A stretch of 24,635 nt of DNA from Gyrodactylus bullatarudis (GCA_012064415.1 SSNU01000105.1:1-24635); one strand, 5' to 3'. Shown: positions 1 to 9,568, counted from the stretch's first letter. Program-made: numbers and translations. Notes: generated by a model from the sequence alone, not told the origin.

Positions 1-163
1 AGAAAGAAAATAATTTTTCATTCCTTTTTAAAAACCTAAAATGATACTGTAATTTCATTGGTCGAAATTTGGGGTAGAAAGGATTTCAAATAATATTGAT
101 ATTTTTCACAAGTTGTCTCACTTTACAGAGCTTTTACCTGTATATGTTTATAATCTTTGGTAA

Positions 164-447
164 ATTGAGAACTACGAAGAAAAAAATGTTACGCTTTATA
201 AGCATCTTAAAATCAACAGCAGATTTGATGTTCTTTCTGATGAGGCAAACATTTTCAAAAGAAATATTACATTTCCTTATATAGGAATTGAAAAAGGAAG
301 AGACAACCTGAGCGTGAAAATAATCGATTTCGATATTTTGTTTAGATTCTCAATATCTCTTTGTCATTTAGGTCAGAACAGAGAAAGAACAATTCACAAA
401 ATTTGGGTCTGTCATTGATTTTTAATTTTTCTTTTCTGCCTGAATAA
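164..447 (+). CDS. Unknown small gene, 3' part, with a 32-nt candidate intron
   Basis: I do not recognise this protein. An open frame runs from 164 to 313 (about 50 residues, including RFDVLSDEANIF and FPYIGIEKGRDNLS). A GTGAAA donor at 314 and a TTTAG acceptor ending at 345 define a 32-nt phase-0 candidate intron. The frame then continues from 346 to a TAA at 445-447 (33 residues, ending FNFSFLPE). That stop overlaps a perfect AATAAA at 446-451, which supports this 3' end. If the intron is retained, the first frame stays open to a TGA near 418, so splicing is not forced. The 5' part is unresolved: the frame is closed just upstream of 164 and no clear acceptor or start was chosen. The strand is opposite to the minus-strand family next door. 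Confidence 0.35.
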
Positions 448-599
448 TAAAATATCTTTATTTTCTTATCGATTGTAACTGCTCAAGAGATCCATAGTAA
501 TATAATCTTTATTATTATTTGAACGATAATATTACCAAACTTCATCAAGAATATTATTATCTCGTATTTTCATTATAACTCCAATAAGATATTTAGTTA

Positions 600-930
600 T
601 TATTTAATAGCTAAATAATAAGCAGAGAGATTTTCTGAAATATTAAATTCTTCAACTCACGATATATATTTTTGTGTAGTGTTTCGTACAATATTTCACT
701 ATTTTTCGTTATTTTTATATCAATAAACTTTTCTCCATATTTGATCATCCGGATTATGTCTTTATCACGAAACGCATAAGAAAAATCTAGTTCAAAACCA
801 GGCAAATCATTTTTTTTGAATAGGAGATGGTTAGGCTTATTGGATTCACATATCGAATAATAATAATCCATGTATACGTATTTTTCATTTTTTCTTACAT
901 AAATTATCTCATATCCCTTTTTGGTTTTAT
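600..930 (-). CDS. Array family gene 1: core exon plus terminal exon (partial)
   Basis: Function unknown. The core exon is 930-661 (90 codons). It follows a TCGTTTAG acceptor and ends at a consensus GTGAGT donor (655-660), both in phase 1. A 26-nt candidate intron (635-660, ending ATTTCAG) leads to a short terminal exon (634-600) coding about 11 residues and TAA. The core includes YEIIYVRKNEKYVYMDYYY and ends in a strand-like segment (EKFIDIKITKN) and a helix-like one (SEILYETLHKNIY). This end pattern lines up with the genes at 4939-5337, 21510-21871 and 23853-24193. The 5' exon was not found. An out-of-frame ATG lies just upstream (MKILLFV then stop). Without splicing the frame ends at 611. 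Retained-intron or decayed-gene alternatives remain open. Confidence 0.5.
635..660 (-). other. Candidate 26-nt micro-intron
   Basis: On the minus strand it begins GTGAGTTG and ends AATATTTCAG. Removing it joins the 90-codon core exon in phase 1 to an 11-residue tail. It is the shortest candidate intron in the window. Confidence 0.45.
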
Positions 931-1454
931 CTAAACGAATAATAAAATTTTCATGTTTCCCTCTCTTTTTATGTTAGTGGGAGGGAATTTTTCAATGTAA
1001 TACACTAGGCTGAACAGTACCAATGATCTTCTAATTTTTATCACTAGAATAACCTGTCTCCAAAGGATCGAAGGAATTGTATAATTGAATAAATGAAGGA
1101 AATTTGAAGAACTGTAGGGATTTGAAGTGAAATTATGCAATATATCTTGTATAACTATCTAACATTCTAAGCAACCGCAGATAATAATATTTAAAATCCT
1201 AAACCATAAGGTAACAAATCATAACGATCAGATCTAAATGGCAAATTTCGTACGAGGATAAAATATTTGAGATCAAAGGTTATGAATCATAATATTGATT
1301 ATTTTCACTTTGCTCTTCAGTTTTACTCTATATAAACATATGCCGTATTTTTTTATCCAAATCAAGCAATTACTAAAATAAGAAAATAGTAAAATCAACC
1401 AAAAGTTAAGCCCGAGTGGAATATGTTTGCATTAAAGTATATATATGTTGAGCC
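931..1454. other. No gene supported
   Basis: A minus-strand ORF (931-1140) ends MKILLFV and overlaps the acceptor of the downstream core exon in another frame. Its composition and lack of context do not support a gene. The rest is AT-rich and probably intron or spacer upstream of array gene 1. A TATATAA-like stretch lies near 1330. Confidence 0.4.
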
Positions 1455-1940
1455 TAAAGTGTAACGAAAATATTTCACCTCTCTGCCCCTTTTCGGTATA
1501 GGCCTGTTAGCATATTCGGTCTATGATATTTCAATATACCAGTGACTTGCCTAAAGTGTAATGAAAATATTTAACCCCTCTGCCCCTTTTAGAAGGCCTG
1601 TTATACAGGTAATCTATTTTTGACAATTTCTAATGAACCCTGAAGTTTTCTTATAGCCAAGTGAAGATTAAATAGGATTTTAAATACAAAATGCTATTGA
1701 TGAGCAAAATTGAATTCAAAATATTCCGAACTCATTATATCTTCAGCCATTAAATTTTAAGTTAATCTTCCACTTTCGATTCGATGTACGATATCAGGCT
1801 TTCCAAAAAGAGCAGAGGGGTTGAATATTTTCATTATACTTTAGGCAAGTCACTGGTATATTGAAATATCATAGACCGAATACGCTAACAGGCCTATATC
1901 GAAAAGGGGCAGAGAGGTGAAATATTTTCGTTACACTTTA
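1455..1940. mobile_element. MITE-like element with 136-bp inverted repeats
   Basis: The arms 1455-1590 and 1805-1940 are reverse complements without indels (position sum 3395) and only a few mismatches, for example GGTATAG versus GATATAG. Each arm is built from a repeated unit: TAAAGTGTAACGAAAATATT followed by CTCTGCCCC occurs at the tip and again about 100 bp further in. There is no coding capacity in the 214-bp centre. Further AAAGTGTAA copies lie just outside at 1945-1990, suggesting an older or nested element. This is consistent with a non-autonomous DNA transposon whose transposase-binding sites are duplicated below the tips. Confidence 0.8.
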
Positions 1941-1990
1941 ATCGTCCAGAGTGTAATTAATTACACTTTGGGTTTTCGTTACACTTTCAA

Positions 1991-2322
1991 GTTATCAAGA
2001 TTAACCCTTTTGTAATAGTAGATAATGAGTACATTCTAGAATATTGTTCAAGAAAATTACTAGAATTTAGTAAATCTCTATTAATATTCGTGAAAGAATG
2101 ACGAGTTCAATCTCAATGTATTCATCAATTATATTATCAATGTAACTTATGATGGACTCATGATTGTTAGTGTTATTAGGTATTCTATAAAATAGGACTA
2201 TATTAATTGTTCTCGTGTCAGACAGTTTAAGAGCTCATTTTTGTTAAGATGATGTATCAGTCGGCTGTACTTTATCAACTTGAAATTCGTAAAAAAGAAA
2301 TTCCTTTCTACATTTATTTTAT
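1991..2322. other. No gene supported
   Basis: AT-rich sequence between the MITE-like element and the 3' end of array gene 2. It presumably contains that gene's 3' flank. Nothing else is recognisable. Confidence 0.4.
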
Positions 2323-2687
2323 TCAGTCATTTGGGTCTACAAAATATACATTTTCATCATTTATCTCGGTATTGTCTTCATTTTCTATTAACATTACTTG
2401 AAAAAATATAGTTAAAAATTAGAAATATTAAATAAGCTCACTGCAAAAAGCATTTTTGAGTTTTATGAGTTCCTTCGTTTCGAAATTGAAATATAAATTC
2501 TTACATTCCTCTCTAAATACACATACGTGCTCAGTCTTAAACACAGTTACGTATAAAATTTTATCAATTCTATTGTTCGAAATAATAGTTAAAACTCCAT
2601 CATTACAACTCCATTTATCGACAGAAACCTTGGTAAGTTTACCATTATCATTCATAACTATAATATTTGAGTTTCTTTCTACAAATA
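2323..2687 (-). CDS. Array family gene 2: core exon plus acidic terminal exon (partial)
   Basis: Unknown function. The core exon is 2687-2442 (82 codons), preceded by ATTCAATAG and ended by a GTGAGC donor at 2436-2441, both phase 1. A 45-nt candidate intron (2397-2441, ending TTTTTTCAAG) leads to a terminal exon 2396-2323 that stays open for 24 codons. It encodes an acidic tail (MLIENEDNTEINDENVYF, then VDPND). The TGA at 2323-2325 overlaps AATAAA (2318-2323). The core includes MNDNGKLTKVSVDKW and RIDKILYVTVFKTEH. NDNGK resembles the ENGK of array gene 3 and NDGN of gene 5. The 5' exon is not located. The inverted-repeat element at 2712-4140 starts 25 bp upstream of the acceptor and would lie inside the intron. 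Confidence 0.5.
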
Positions 2688-2711
2688 CTATTGAATAATT
2701 AAATAATCATC

Positions 2712-4140
2712 TAAAGTTGACATGAAGATGAGAATTTACTATTTTTACGAAAAACTCAGAAATAAATCAATTTTTTCGAATTCCATAATTAAATGAGCGA
2801 ATAAGTTGTGGGAGTTTGAATAATTTTCTGAAAAAAACGATCTAACTGAAATAAGGCCTATTTTCGAATTTTGAAAATGTATCTAATTTTCACTTTTTCA
2901 ACTTTTGAGCTCAAAATTTCGATTTCAGAAATTTGAAGCAGTTTAATGCAGATATTCGAGATCAGAATTAGACAAACAATTCGAATTCAGCTGCATAAAT
3001 TCACAGAACTTCGTCATTATTGCAGGAAATCAGAAAATTTTGAATCTAATGATTCTACAATTTGTTCATCTCATTGAGCTGATTTCGAATATATAAATTT
3101 TATTTTTATTGGAGTTTCCTGTCAAAAGCTATGAGGTTTTAAAATTTCGAATATACCACTCATACACACGCATGGAGTAATTGGCATTGCGCACATATTT
3201 TGATTACCTTAACACAGCATTATTTTTCTACCACAGTGTCCCCCTTAATTCTTATTGGTTAATCAGGGTCAGAATTGCGACACTAAATAAAGGGAACTGT
3301 TTTTTTTTCTTTAGGTACAATTACATGTCTACAATGGGTCTATTGAGGGGTACTCTTTTAACTTTGAGACCTCATAGCTTTTGACAGGAAACTCCAATAA
3401 AAATAAAATTTATATATTCGAAATCAGCTCAATGAGATGAACAAATTGATATAAAGTTTATCTGCGTACGAGTTTTCAATCCTCAATTAATAAGAAAAGA
3501 CTGCAATTTTCGCATTTGAACCGCTTAATCGGCTCAATAATAAAATAAAATTATATTTCAAATACATTAACTAACTAGAATAACTATTTGGCTAACTTTT
3601 AAGACCAATTTTGTTTTCGTAGCATATAGTTGAGAAAAGTTACAGCTCTTGAAAGAGAAAAACTCAAAAAAATCTTTAACGGCCGATGGCGGCTGTAAAA
3701 AAATTTTGACGAAGAAACGAATAGCACCATGAGAATTAGCGTGAAAAACTGAACAACATATCAAAAATTCAGCCTGGTTGTGAAGGTAAAGTGATTTTTT
3801 GTTGCACAGTGTTATCACGCAGGGGGATGATCAAAAAATTATAAGTTTAACTGTTTATTGAAAACAGTAGATTCCTTTCCTTGTGCATTTTTCTGCATTA
3901 ACCTACTTAAAATCTCTGAAGTCAATATAAAGTTTTAAGCTCAAAAGTTGAAAATGTGTATTTTATAAATTCGAAAAACGTTCGAAATTTTGGTCGAATT
4001 GATTTTTTTTCAAATTTCCACAACTTTTTTCGCTCATTCCATTATGGAATTCGAAAAAAAAAATTTCCTGACTGTCCGAAGAAAAATATTGATTTTCTTG
4101 AAAAAGAAGTAAATTCTCATTTTTATGTCAACTAACTTTA
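2712..4140. mobile_element. Degenerate inverted-repeat element with a nested insertion
   Basis: About 220 bp at 2712-2935 is the imperfect reverse complement of 3920-4140. Both contain TAAAGTT, a TGACAT stretch, GAGAATTTACT, TTCGAATTCCATAAT, ATGAGCGAA and CAACTTTTGAGCT, with substitutions and small indels. This looks like an old non-autonomous DNA transposon. A younger, sharper palindrome (3058-3448) sits inside it. I see no coding region in the rest of the interior. Confidence 0.65.
3058..3448. mobile_element. Nested palindromic MITE-like element, 80-bp arms
   Basis: Arms 3058-3137 and 3369-3448 are almost exact reverse complements (position sum 6506). Shared blocks include CATCTCATTGAGCTGATTTC and CCTGTCAAAAGCTATGAGGT. 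The 231-bp centre contains ATTGGTTAA and a run of T. A short ORF there (3181-3384) has no support as a protein. It is nested in the older element 2712-4140, so it inserted later. Confidence 0.75.
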
Positions 4141-4938
4141 ATTACAAATACATTTAAGCAGAAAAAGTTACAATTCATTACGGCAAAATAATGCTAGTGA
4201 ATGTGTTATATTTTGATTAAGTTTCAAGATTTTAAAATAAAGAGATATAGTTCGATAAAATTCATGTAAAGTGAGAATAGATGAATTAAAATCCCAACGT
4301 TCTCCTCTTATATAGAACAAATTTTGATTTACCCTCATTCGTTAAATGTATGGACCAATCAGAATCGAGGAAAGCTCATGGGGAAACAAGTTATTTTTCA
4401 GCATGAATTAACAGCAGATGAATTCAATAGAACAAATCTGTTTAATTTTCAATTTTGAATATACCAAACATATAGATCTCATTTTTCTCTATATTCTAGG
4501 ATAATTTTTTTTCTTGAATTACACTAACCAAAAAAATTTTTTGTTTGACATGATATATATTGAAAAAGAACACCCTCAGAAAGCTTATGGAAAATTAATT
4601 TACCTCACAAATTTTCCATTTTCTTTCTATCATACTGAGAATTCTATCGATTTTTGAAAATGTTTTGGATTTTGAAATTAAAATTTAATCTCAAAATCTC
4701 AATCTAAAAAGTATTCATGATTCATTATTTCACGATATGAATGTGAACTTTAGTATTGGAAGTGACGTCTCTCCCCAATCTATACCCATCACTGTCATGC
4801 ATAAGGTAATAGGTGTAGAAAGAGAAAACTCATGATACACAGTCACACAATATGGTAAGGGGTCCTCTAATTCAGATCTACACACGCTGTATAGTTTCTG
4901 CTTTAACTCATGCCGTTTAATGGCTATATCCGTCTTTC
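4141..4938. other. No gene supported
   Basis: AT-rich sequence with several CCAAT or ATTGG motifs (for example near 4352) and a slightly more GC-rich patch at 4750-4930. A 70-residue minus-strand ORF lies in that patch, but it shows no recognised motif and does not fit the array pattern. A CAGGTAAAAG motif near 4975 on the minus strand could be a further donor for array gene 3. Confidence 0.35.
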
Positions 4939-5337
4939 TCAATGAAGAATGTATTGAAAATTTGCCCTTTTACCTGTACAATGTACAGTGTACATATTAA
5001 AAGGTATTGTGTATATTTTAAGAAGCATCCATCTGAATAATTTTTCTGTGAAATATTGAGCAATATGACAAACCTCTTTTCATTTTTTCATAAAAATAAT
5101 CTGAGTATCTTTCCATCGAAATATCGATCTCCACGCAAATTTTTTTATCAATGTTTTCAACAAAATTGTAATGTCTAAAGTTTTGATCTTTCAAATTCAT
5201 AGTCAGTGCATGTTCAAAATTGAAATTTTCAATTCTTTTACCATTTTCAAATAGCCTTAGTACATAATTTTTTAAAAGAAAATAATCAAAATTCCGTGAT
5301 GTATCTTGAACTTTGAAATATCCACAGTCTCTTGAAT
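4939..5337 (-). CDS. Array family gene 3: core exon plus terminal exon (partial)
   Basis: Unknown function. The core exon 5337-5074 (88 codons) follows a TTTATTTAAG acceptor and ends at a GTTTGT donor, both phase 1. The 28-nt candidate intron (5046-5073) ends in a strong CAATATTTCACAG. Downstream the frame stays open for 35 codons to TGA at 4939, unless another splice occurs at CAGGTAAAAG near 4975. The core contains RLFENGKRIENFNFE. Its end (KKICVEIDI, then MERYSDYFYEKMKR) aligns over 24 positions with array gene 1 (EKFIDIKIT, then SEILYETLHKNIY). Unspliced, the frame stops at 5018. The 5' exon was not found. A TIR element starts 28 bp upstream of the acceptor. Confidence 0.5.
5046..5073 (-). 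other. Candidate 28-nt micro-intron
   Basis: On the minus strand it begins GTTTGTCA and ends ATTTCACAG. The acceptor is good and the donor weak. The phase (1) agrees with the other array genes. Confidence 0.4.
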
Positions 5338-5364
5338 CTTAAATAAACAATGATATTTGTGTAT

Positions 5365-6016
5365 GTTAACCCAATTTAGGAAGATTTCACTCTCTTCCTA
5401 TTTTGGTCGACCAATTTAGAAAGTTTATTTTTTGTATATACTAGTTTGACCTTTGCAATACATACTATACATACTAGGCTTATTTTCTCTTTCTTTCTAC
5501 CCCCTCACTTTCAAACACACATATAAACCTCAGAAAGAATAAATGTATAATACAAGTCTTCTCCTATTGAGACAAATACATAAGAGTAAAAAATTTTCTT
5601 ATGAAAGTTATTCTGAAATGATCAACAAGATTAAAAACCCGGAAAATATGATTCAAAATCAGTTTACATATCAAAAATTAAATTTTCTAAGAATGTCGAA
5701 ATTATCAACAATCAGAAATGGATTTACTCAATCTCAAGATCATTGTAATTATAAATTCTACAAATATGTTTTCATTCAGCTCAATGAACTATAAAATTAA
5801 AAAAAAGACGTTCGTTTGAAAAATACTTAAATTATACATTTATTTTCCTTTTATATATGTGTTTGTGAATGTGCGGGGTGTAGAGAGAAATAGAAATTGT
5901 GTGGACCATGTCTTTTAGTGTATTGCAAAGGTCTAACTAGCATGTACAAAAAATAAACTTTCTAAATTGGTCGACCAAAATAGGAAGAGAGTGAAATCTT
6001 CCAGAATTGTGCAACT
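5365..6016. mobile_element. TIR element enclosing one small ORF
   Basis: Arms 5379-5461 and 5920-6002 are near-perfect reverse complements (position sum 11381) and weaker pairing extends to about 5365/6016. Shared blocks include GGAAGATTTCACTCTCTTCC, GGTCGACCAATTTAGAAAGT and GACCTTTGCAATAC with few differences. The GGTCGACC is itself palindromic. A short direct repeat (CTTCCAGAATTGTGCA and CTTCCTAAATTGTGCA) marks the right end. The interior carries an 83-codon ORF on the plus strand. It is probably a non-autonomous DNA transposon inserted in the upstream intron or flank of array gene 3. Confidence 0.75.
5543..5794 (+). CDS. Small unknown ORF inside a TIR element
   Basis: An uninterrupted 83-codon ORF begins MYNTSLLLLRQIHKSKKF, contains a basic and polar middle (SYESYSEMINKIKNPENM), and ends VFIQLNEL. 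It lies 81 bp inside the left arm and 125 bp before the right arm of the element, almost filling the interior. No DDE, HTH or zinc-binding motif is visible, so it is not a recognisable transposase. It could be a captured exon or host fragment, a transposase remnant, or chance in AT-rich DNA. Confidence 0.35.
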   Translation: MYNTSLLLLRQIHKSKKFSYESYSEMINKIKNPENMIQNQFTYQKLNFLRMSKLSTIRNGFTQSQDHCNYKFYKYVFIQLNEL

Positions 6017-6103
6017 TCCTAAATTGTGCACAACATATATATATAAATTATGTTAATTTAAATACAATATATCTTTTGGATAACCATCAGGTTTTATAAG
6101 ATC

Positions 6104-6293
6104 TTAAAGCTTTGATATTTCATCCTCCGATTCCGAGGATAAATATAAAGTTATCGACGAAATAAAAGTTTTCACTTAAATATCCTGTTTTCTCCTGTAA
6201 TATGTGTGTTAAGTCGTAGCCGGTCTTACTGTTCTTGTTATCGATTTGATTTTCTTCATAGAATCGAGTTTTTATGAATTCATCGTCTGCCAT
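6104..6293 (-). CDS. Small unknown gene starting MADDEF, possible micro-intron
   Basis: The ATG at 6291-6293 has A at -3 and G at +4. The frame runs MADDEFIKTRFYEENQ through about 57 codons to TGA (6120). It is more GC-rich than its surroundings and looks coding. It contains a textbook intron candidate: GTAAGACC at 6229 with a CTTAAC branch-like motif and ATTACAG ending at 6195 (35 nt). A longer option ends at TATTTAAG about 21 nt further on. This joins, in phase 1, to a frame encoding an acidic tail (LYLSSESEDEISKL) and TAA at 6104. I cannot tell which form is real. No domain is recognised. It lies between two TIR elements and could belong to a degraded transposon. Confidence 0.4.
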
Positions 6294-6518
6294 ATTTAGT
6301 AGTATTAATACCGTTTGTAACTATTATGGTCTCGTAAGAATTTTAACTAATTGAAAAATATAAACAATCTGTATCACTTAGTTTTCAATTTTACATTCTT
6401 AATTTTGTTTTAATATTTCACATTAATGGACAATTTATAATATTTGTAAACTATTATTGGATTGTACTTTCTGTGATGGATTATTATCATTGTCATTTAT
6501 CTGTGAGTATATTCACTT

Positions 6519-6986
6519 CATATGCTAGAAAAATATAACACACAAAAGTCGAAAGAGAAAAAATTTACTATTCGATCATATGAAAAGATATATTAAAATA
6601 CAAATTTACTTTTTTTCATTCATATGTAAAACGACAAGATAAAGTTTACAGATCCATTTTGTCAAATTGAAAAATTTGAACATTTTTTCATTATAGACTT
6701 GTACAGATTCTTTACTGTTTAAATTATCATTTGATACCATTCTATTAAAGTTGTTTTGTTCTGTTAAAAACGTACTTTTTTATTTTTAAATTTATAAATA
6801 CATTTTTAATATATCTTTTCATATGATCGAATAGTAAATTTTTTTCACTCACGACTGTTGTGTGTCATCTTTCTAGCATATTAGAAAGCTGAAAACAGAA
6901 TTTATTAGTGTAAACTTTTATTTTGTCAACCAATACATATTTTGTACGATAGATTTCAATTTTGTGTTATATTTTTCTAGCATATT
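6519..6986. mobile_element. Palindromic MITE-like element with layered inverted repeats
   Basis: The outer ends 6521-6547 and 6959-6984 pair (TATGCTAGAAAAATATAACA and its complement). A longer inner pair, about 6527-6612 with 6788-6873, shares TTACTATTCGATCATATGAA and AAGATATATTAAAA. The right side therefore carries two terminus copies: the motif TCTAGCATATTAGAAAGCTG occurs near 6870 and again near 6974. No ORF of interest lies inside. It resembles a MITE that gained a second end by partial duplication. Confidence 0.7.
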
Positions 6987-7185
6987 AGAAAGCTGAAAAT
7001 CAGATTTGTTCCAACGTTCAATTCATGCATGTAAAACCTACTTATATATTCATACAACTTTTTGGTGTCTTTATTTAACATCTAGTCACGTTGAATAAAG
7101 GCAATGAGGGAATTAATTTTTTTCGAACTCAAATCCCTCATAAGAAAGAAAGATTTTTTGAAGTTGATAAATTTTAGTTTTTTAT

Positions 7186-7514
7186 TCAATTAACTAGTTT
7201 TGAACTTTTGCCCTCCAAAATTGAAAACTCACTGATAGTGTATTCCAATGTTTTCTTAATTTGTTCTAATCCCTTCTCCCCAGATATAATTCTTACTTTA
7301 TAGAAGCGTTTGTTTTCGAAAACCTTCAAATCAAGGAAATTATCTTGTTTCTTCGCAATTTTTATTGGTCTAAATGATTTTTGTATGTAATAGTCATCAT
7401 CAATTTTTGCTAAGCAATCGACCAATTCCAACCGCTGATAATATTTGACAATGCGTTTAATAACTTCAGTATTTTCGATTCGGTATAAAAGCCAAGAACT
7501 TCCATCATTATAGT
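7186..7514 (-). CDS. Array family gene 4: core exon plus terminal exon (partial)
   Basis: Unknown function. The chosen core exon 7514-7233 (94 codons) starts after TTATTTTCAAG in phase 1. A phase-0 alternative acceptor (TTTATTTAG) lies 18 bp upstream. It ends at a consensus GTGAGT donor (7227-7232) in phase 1. Either a 39-nt candidate intron (7194-7232, ending CTAG) or a 28-nt one leads to a very short tail. With the first, the TGA at 7186-7188 overlaps AATAAA (7181-7186), as in array gene 2. The core includes WLLYRIENTEVIKRIVKYY, then NKRFYKVRIIS and GLEQIKKTLEYTI, the strand-then-helix end seen in its neighbours. Unspliced, the frame also ends at 7186. The 5' exon is not located. Confidence 0.5.
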
Positions 7515-7917
7515 CTTGAAAATAAATGTACTAAATAAATTGAAAATTCCCTATGTGAAATAGGATATATATGATGTCTTTTTCCCAGAGAGATAAGAGA
7601 AAACCATGGCTTCATTCTTCATTGTTAACATTAAGACAAATTTCGTGAGTTTTTCAAGAACAAGAATTTGATTAGATATTTTTGGATCAGATATTATTAG
7701 AAGTTATTTTAAAAAAATTAGTTACTTTATTCAAGAGTTTCAACACCAATGTTATTTCTATTAAAATTTGGAAATAAATTTTTCTTGGGTTCTGAACTCA
7801 TAAGGAATGTTAGAAAAAACTAGCGTGATAATGGAGTATTTAATTAATTATTTTTACATCATGCTGAAGATCAGGAAATTTAGAGTATGATATCAAAAAG
7901 AATTTCAAGATACCTAG

Positions 7918-8251
7918 ATAGAATAAATTTTTTGATCAACTAATTTAAGATCATTTGACGAATATTTGGAGATCTCTTATTTATTAGCAAAGGGAAAACT
8001 ATAAAAGGTCTCACAAATATTCATTTGTTGCTTGAGTTGGTTTATTTCTGTTTTCATTAAAGTGTTTTCGTCTGTAATGCGAGCATTGATCTGTTTGAGG
8101 ATGTTCACTTCGTAAGTGAGATCTTCCATTAGTTCTAGTAATCCTTCAACAGTAATTTTTTTGGGTATGGATTGTCAGAGATGGATCCATCAGTAGAAAT
8201 GCGATGTCTTTTTTCAGGCAAACAAGTAATTCTTTTTGGCTTTGAAGACAT
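7918..8251 (-). pseudogene. LINE ORF1 5' fragment, duplicated copy
   Basis: Mirror image of 15558-15891. It starts MSSKPKRITCLPEKRHR, has the same frameshift around the PYPKK segment, then a coiled-coil stretch (LLELMEDLTYEVNILKQ). It is cut off at the outer edge of the inverted repeat. It has no endonuclease or reverse transcriptase downstream on this side. Confidence 0.75.
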
Positions 8252-9568
8252 TGAGTTTCGATGAAAATTTGGACTTAATGACCATTACCAAGATAACTAA
8301 TCGTAAATTATCTATTTATATATCCCAGTCTTTAAAATTAACTCATCAATTAGAAATGTTTTTTATTAATTTTTTGTTATACCTTATATTAGGACCAACT
8401 TTTCTGATATAACTATCAATTCTAAGCATTATTATGTGTGTTGAAAATGATTTTCCAAAACCCCAAAATCGTTCAAATCACCGCTTAATTTTCAATACAA
8501 TTTTACTACGCAATCCGGAATATCTTGACCATTTAATGAGTTTCTTAATTTTTATCTTCAACAATAGTAATCTTGTCATCAAAATAGGCTTCATGGTGAA
8601 TTTCATTATTTTATCATGTCCGTGGGATTATATTAAGATTCTATTTTTTGAAATGAAAATTTGTTGAAAAATATAAATGTTCTTATACAATTATCATTTT
8701 CATATGAAAGTTAATAGAAAAAAGTACAAAAATAGTATAATTACTCTAATGATATCGGTTTACATAAAAATAACACAGGTGAGGGACGCGTATTCTTTTC
8801 CATTCTGCACCAACCATTCCTTACACCTTGGTTATATACCTATGGGAGGGCGAGAAATTGTCAACCAATGAAATCCAAGTACACTAAACTTCCTAAAAAT
8901 TGTATGAAAGTTAAACCGGACGATAAGGATTATTTTGCTTGATTACTTATGAGTAGGAGTATGAAATTTATATTTTTTTAGGTGACATTCTGTTTGGCCA
9001 TAAATAAGTTTTTTCATCATTTTGAGCCGAAATTCCAACATTGGCTTATTCTTTTTATTCCTTATTGTCAGGCCAACTTTTATTCAATTTGCTTCAGAGA
9101 AAACAAAGTTAATTTATTTTCGTTCAATCGTCATGAAATTAGCATCATTCGATACAGAATAAAAAGTTATGTGGTTTCCTTAAATTTCAGACTAAAATAT
9201 TATTTCATCTGAGACGAGACCGTTTTTGTAAAAAGAGTTACTTTTTTAATTTTTACGTTCATGAGTCCTGTTGTATGACGTCATCCATATGATGTCTTTT
9301 AGCAAGAAATGTGAAAAACAATCTGTATAATTAAAGGGACCATAATTATAATTATTCATGTTTCGTATAGCATTCCATATCATTTTAAGGGGGTTTCATG
9401 GTTTCACACAAAAAAAACGAGAGGGGTTGCACTTTGAACATGAACACAGATAGGGTTCTCATCCATTAACATTGAATAGAGGGGACCTTCAAGAAGTTCA
9501 TTCTTATTTATTTCATATCCTTCAGCTTGCTTTTTATCAAGACATTCAGAAATCATCTTTCGCAATAT

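Noticed and set aside
931..1140. Minus-strand ORF ending MKILLFV as a gene or signal peptide
   Set aside because: It is out of frame with the core exon next to it and stops at the acceptor. No splice arrangement makes it fit.
3181..3384. 67-codon ORF in the centre of the nested palindrome
   Set aside because: Low-complexity aromatic run from poly-T translation and no family signal. The element looks non-coding.
4730..4942. 70-codon minus-strand ORF
   Set aside because: No recognisable motif. It is only open because the patch is less AT-rich, and it overlaps the possible tail of array gene 3 in another frame.
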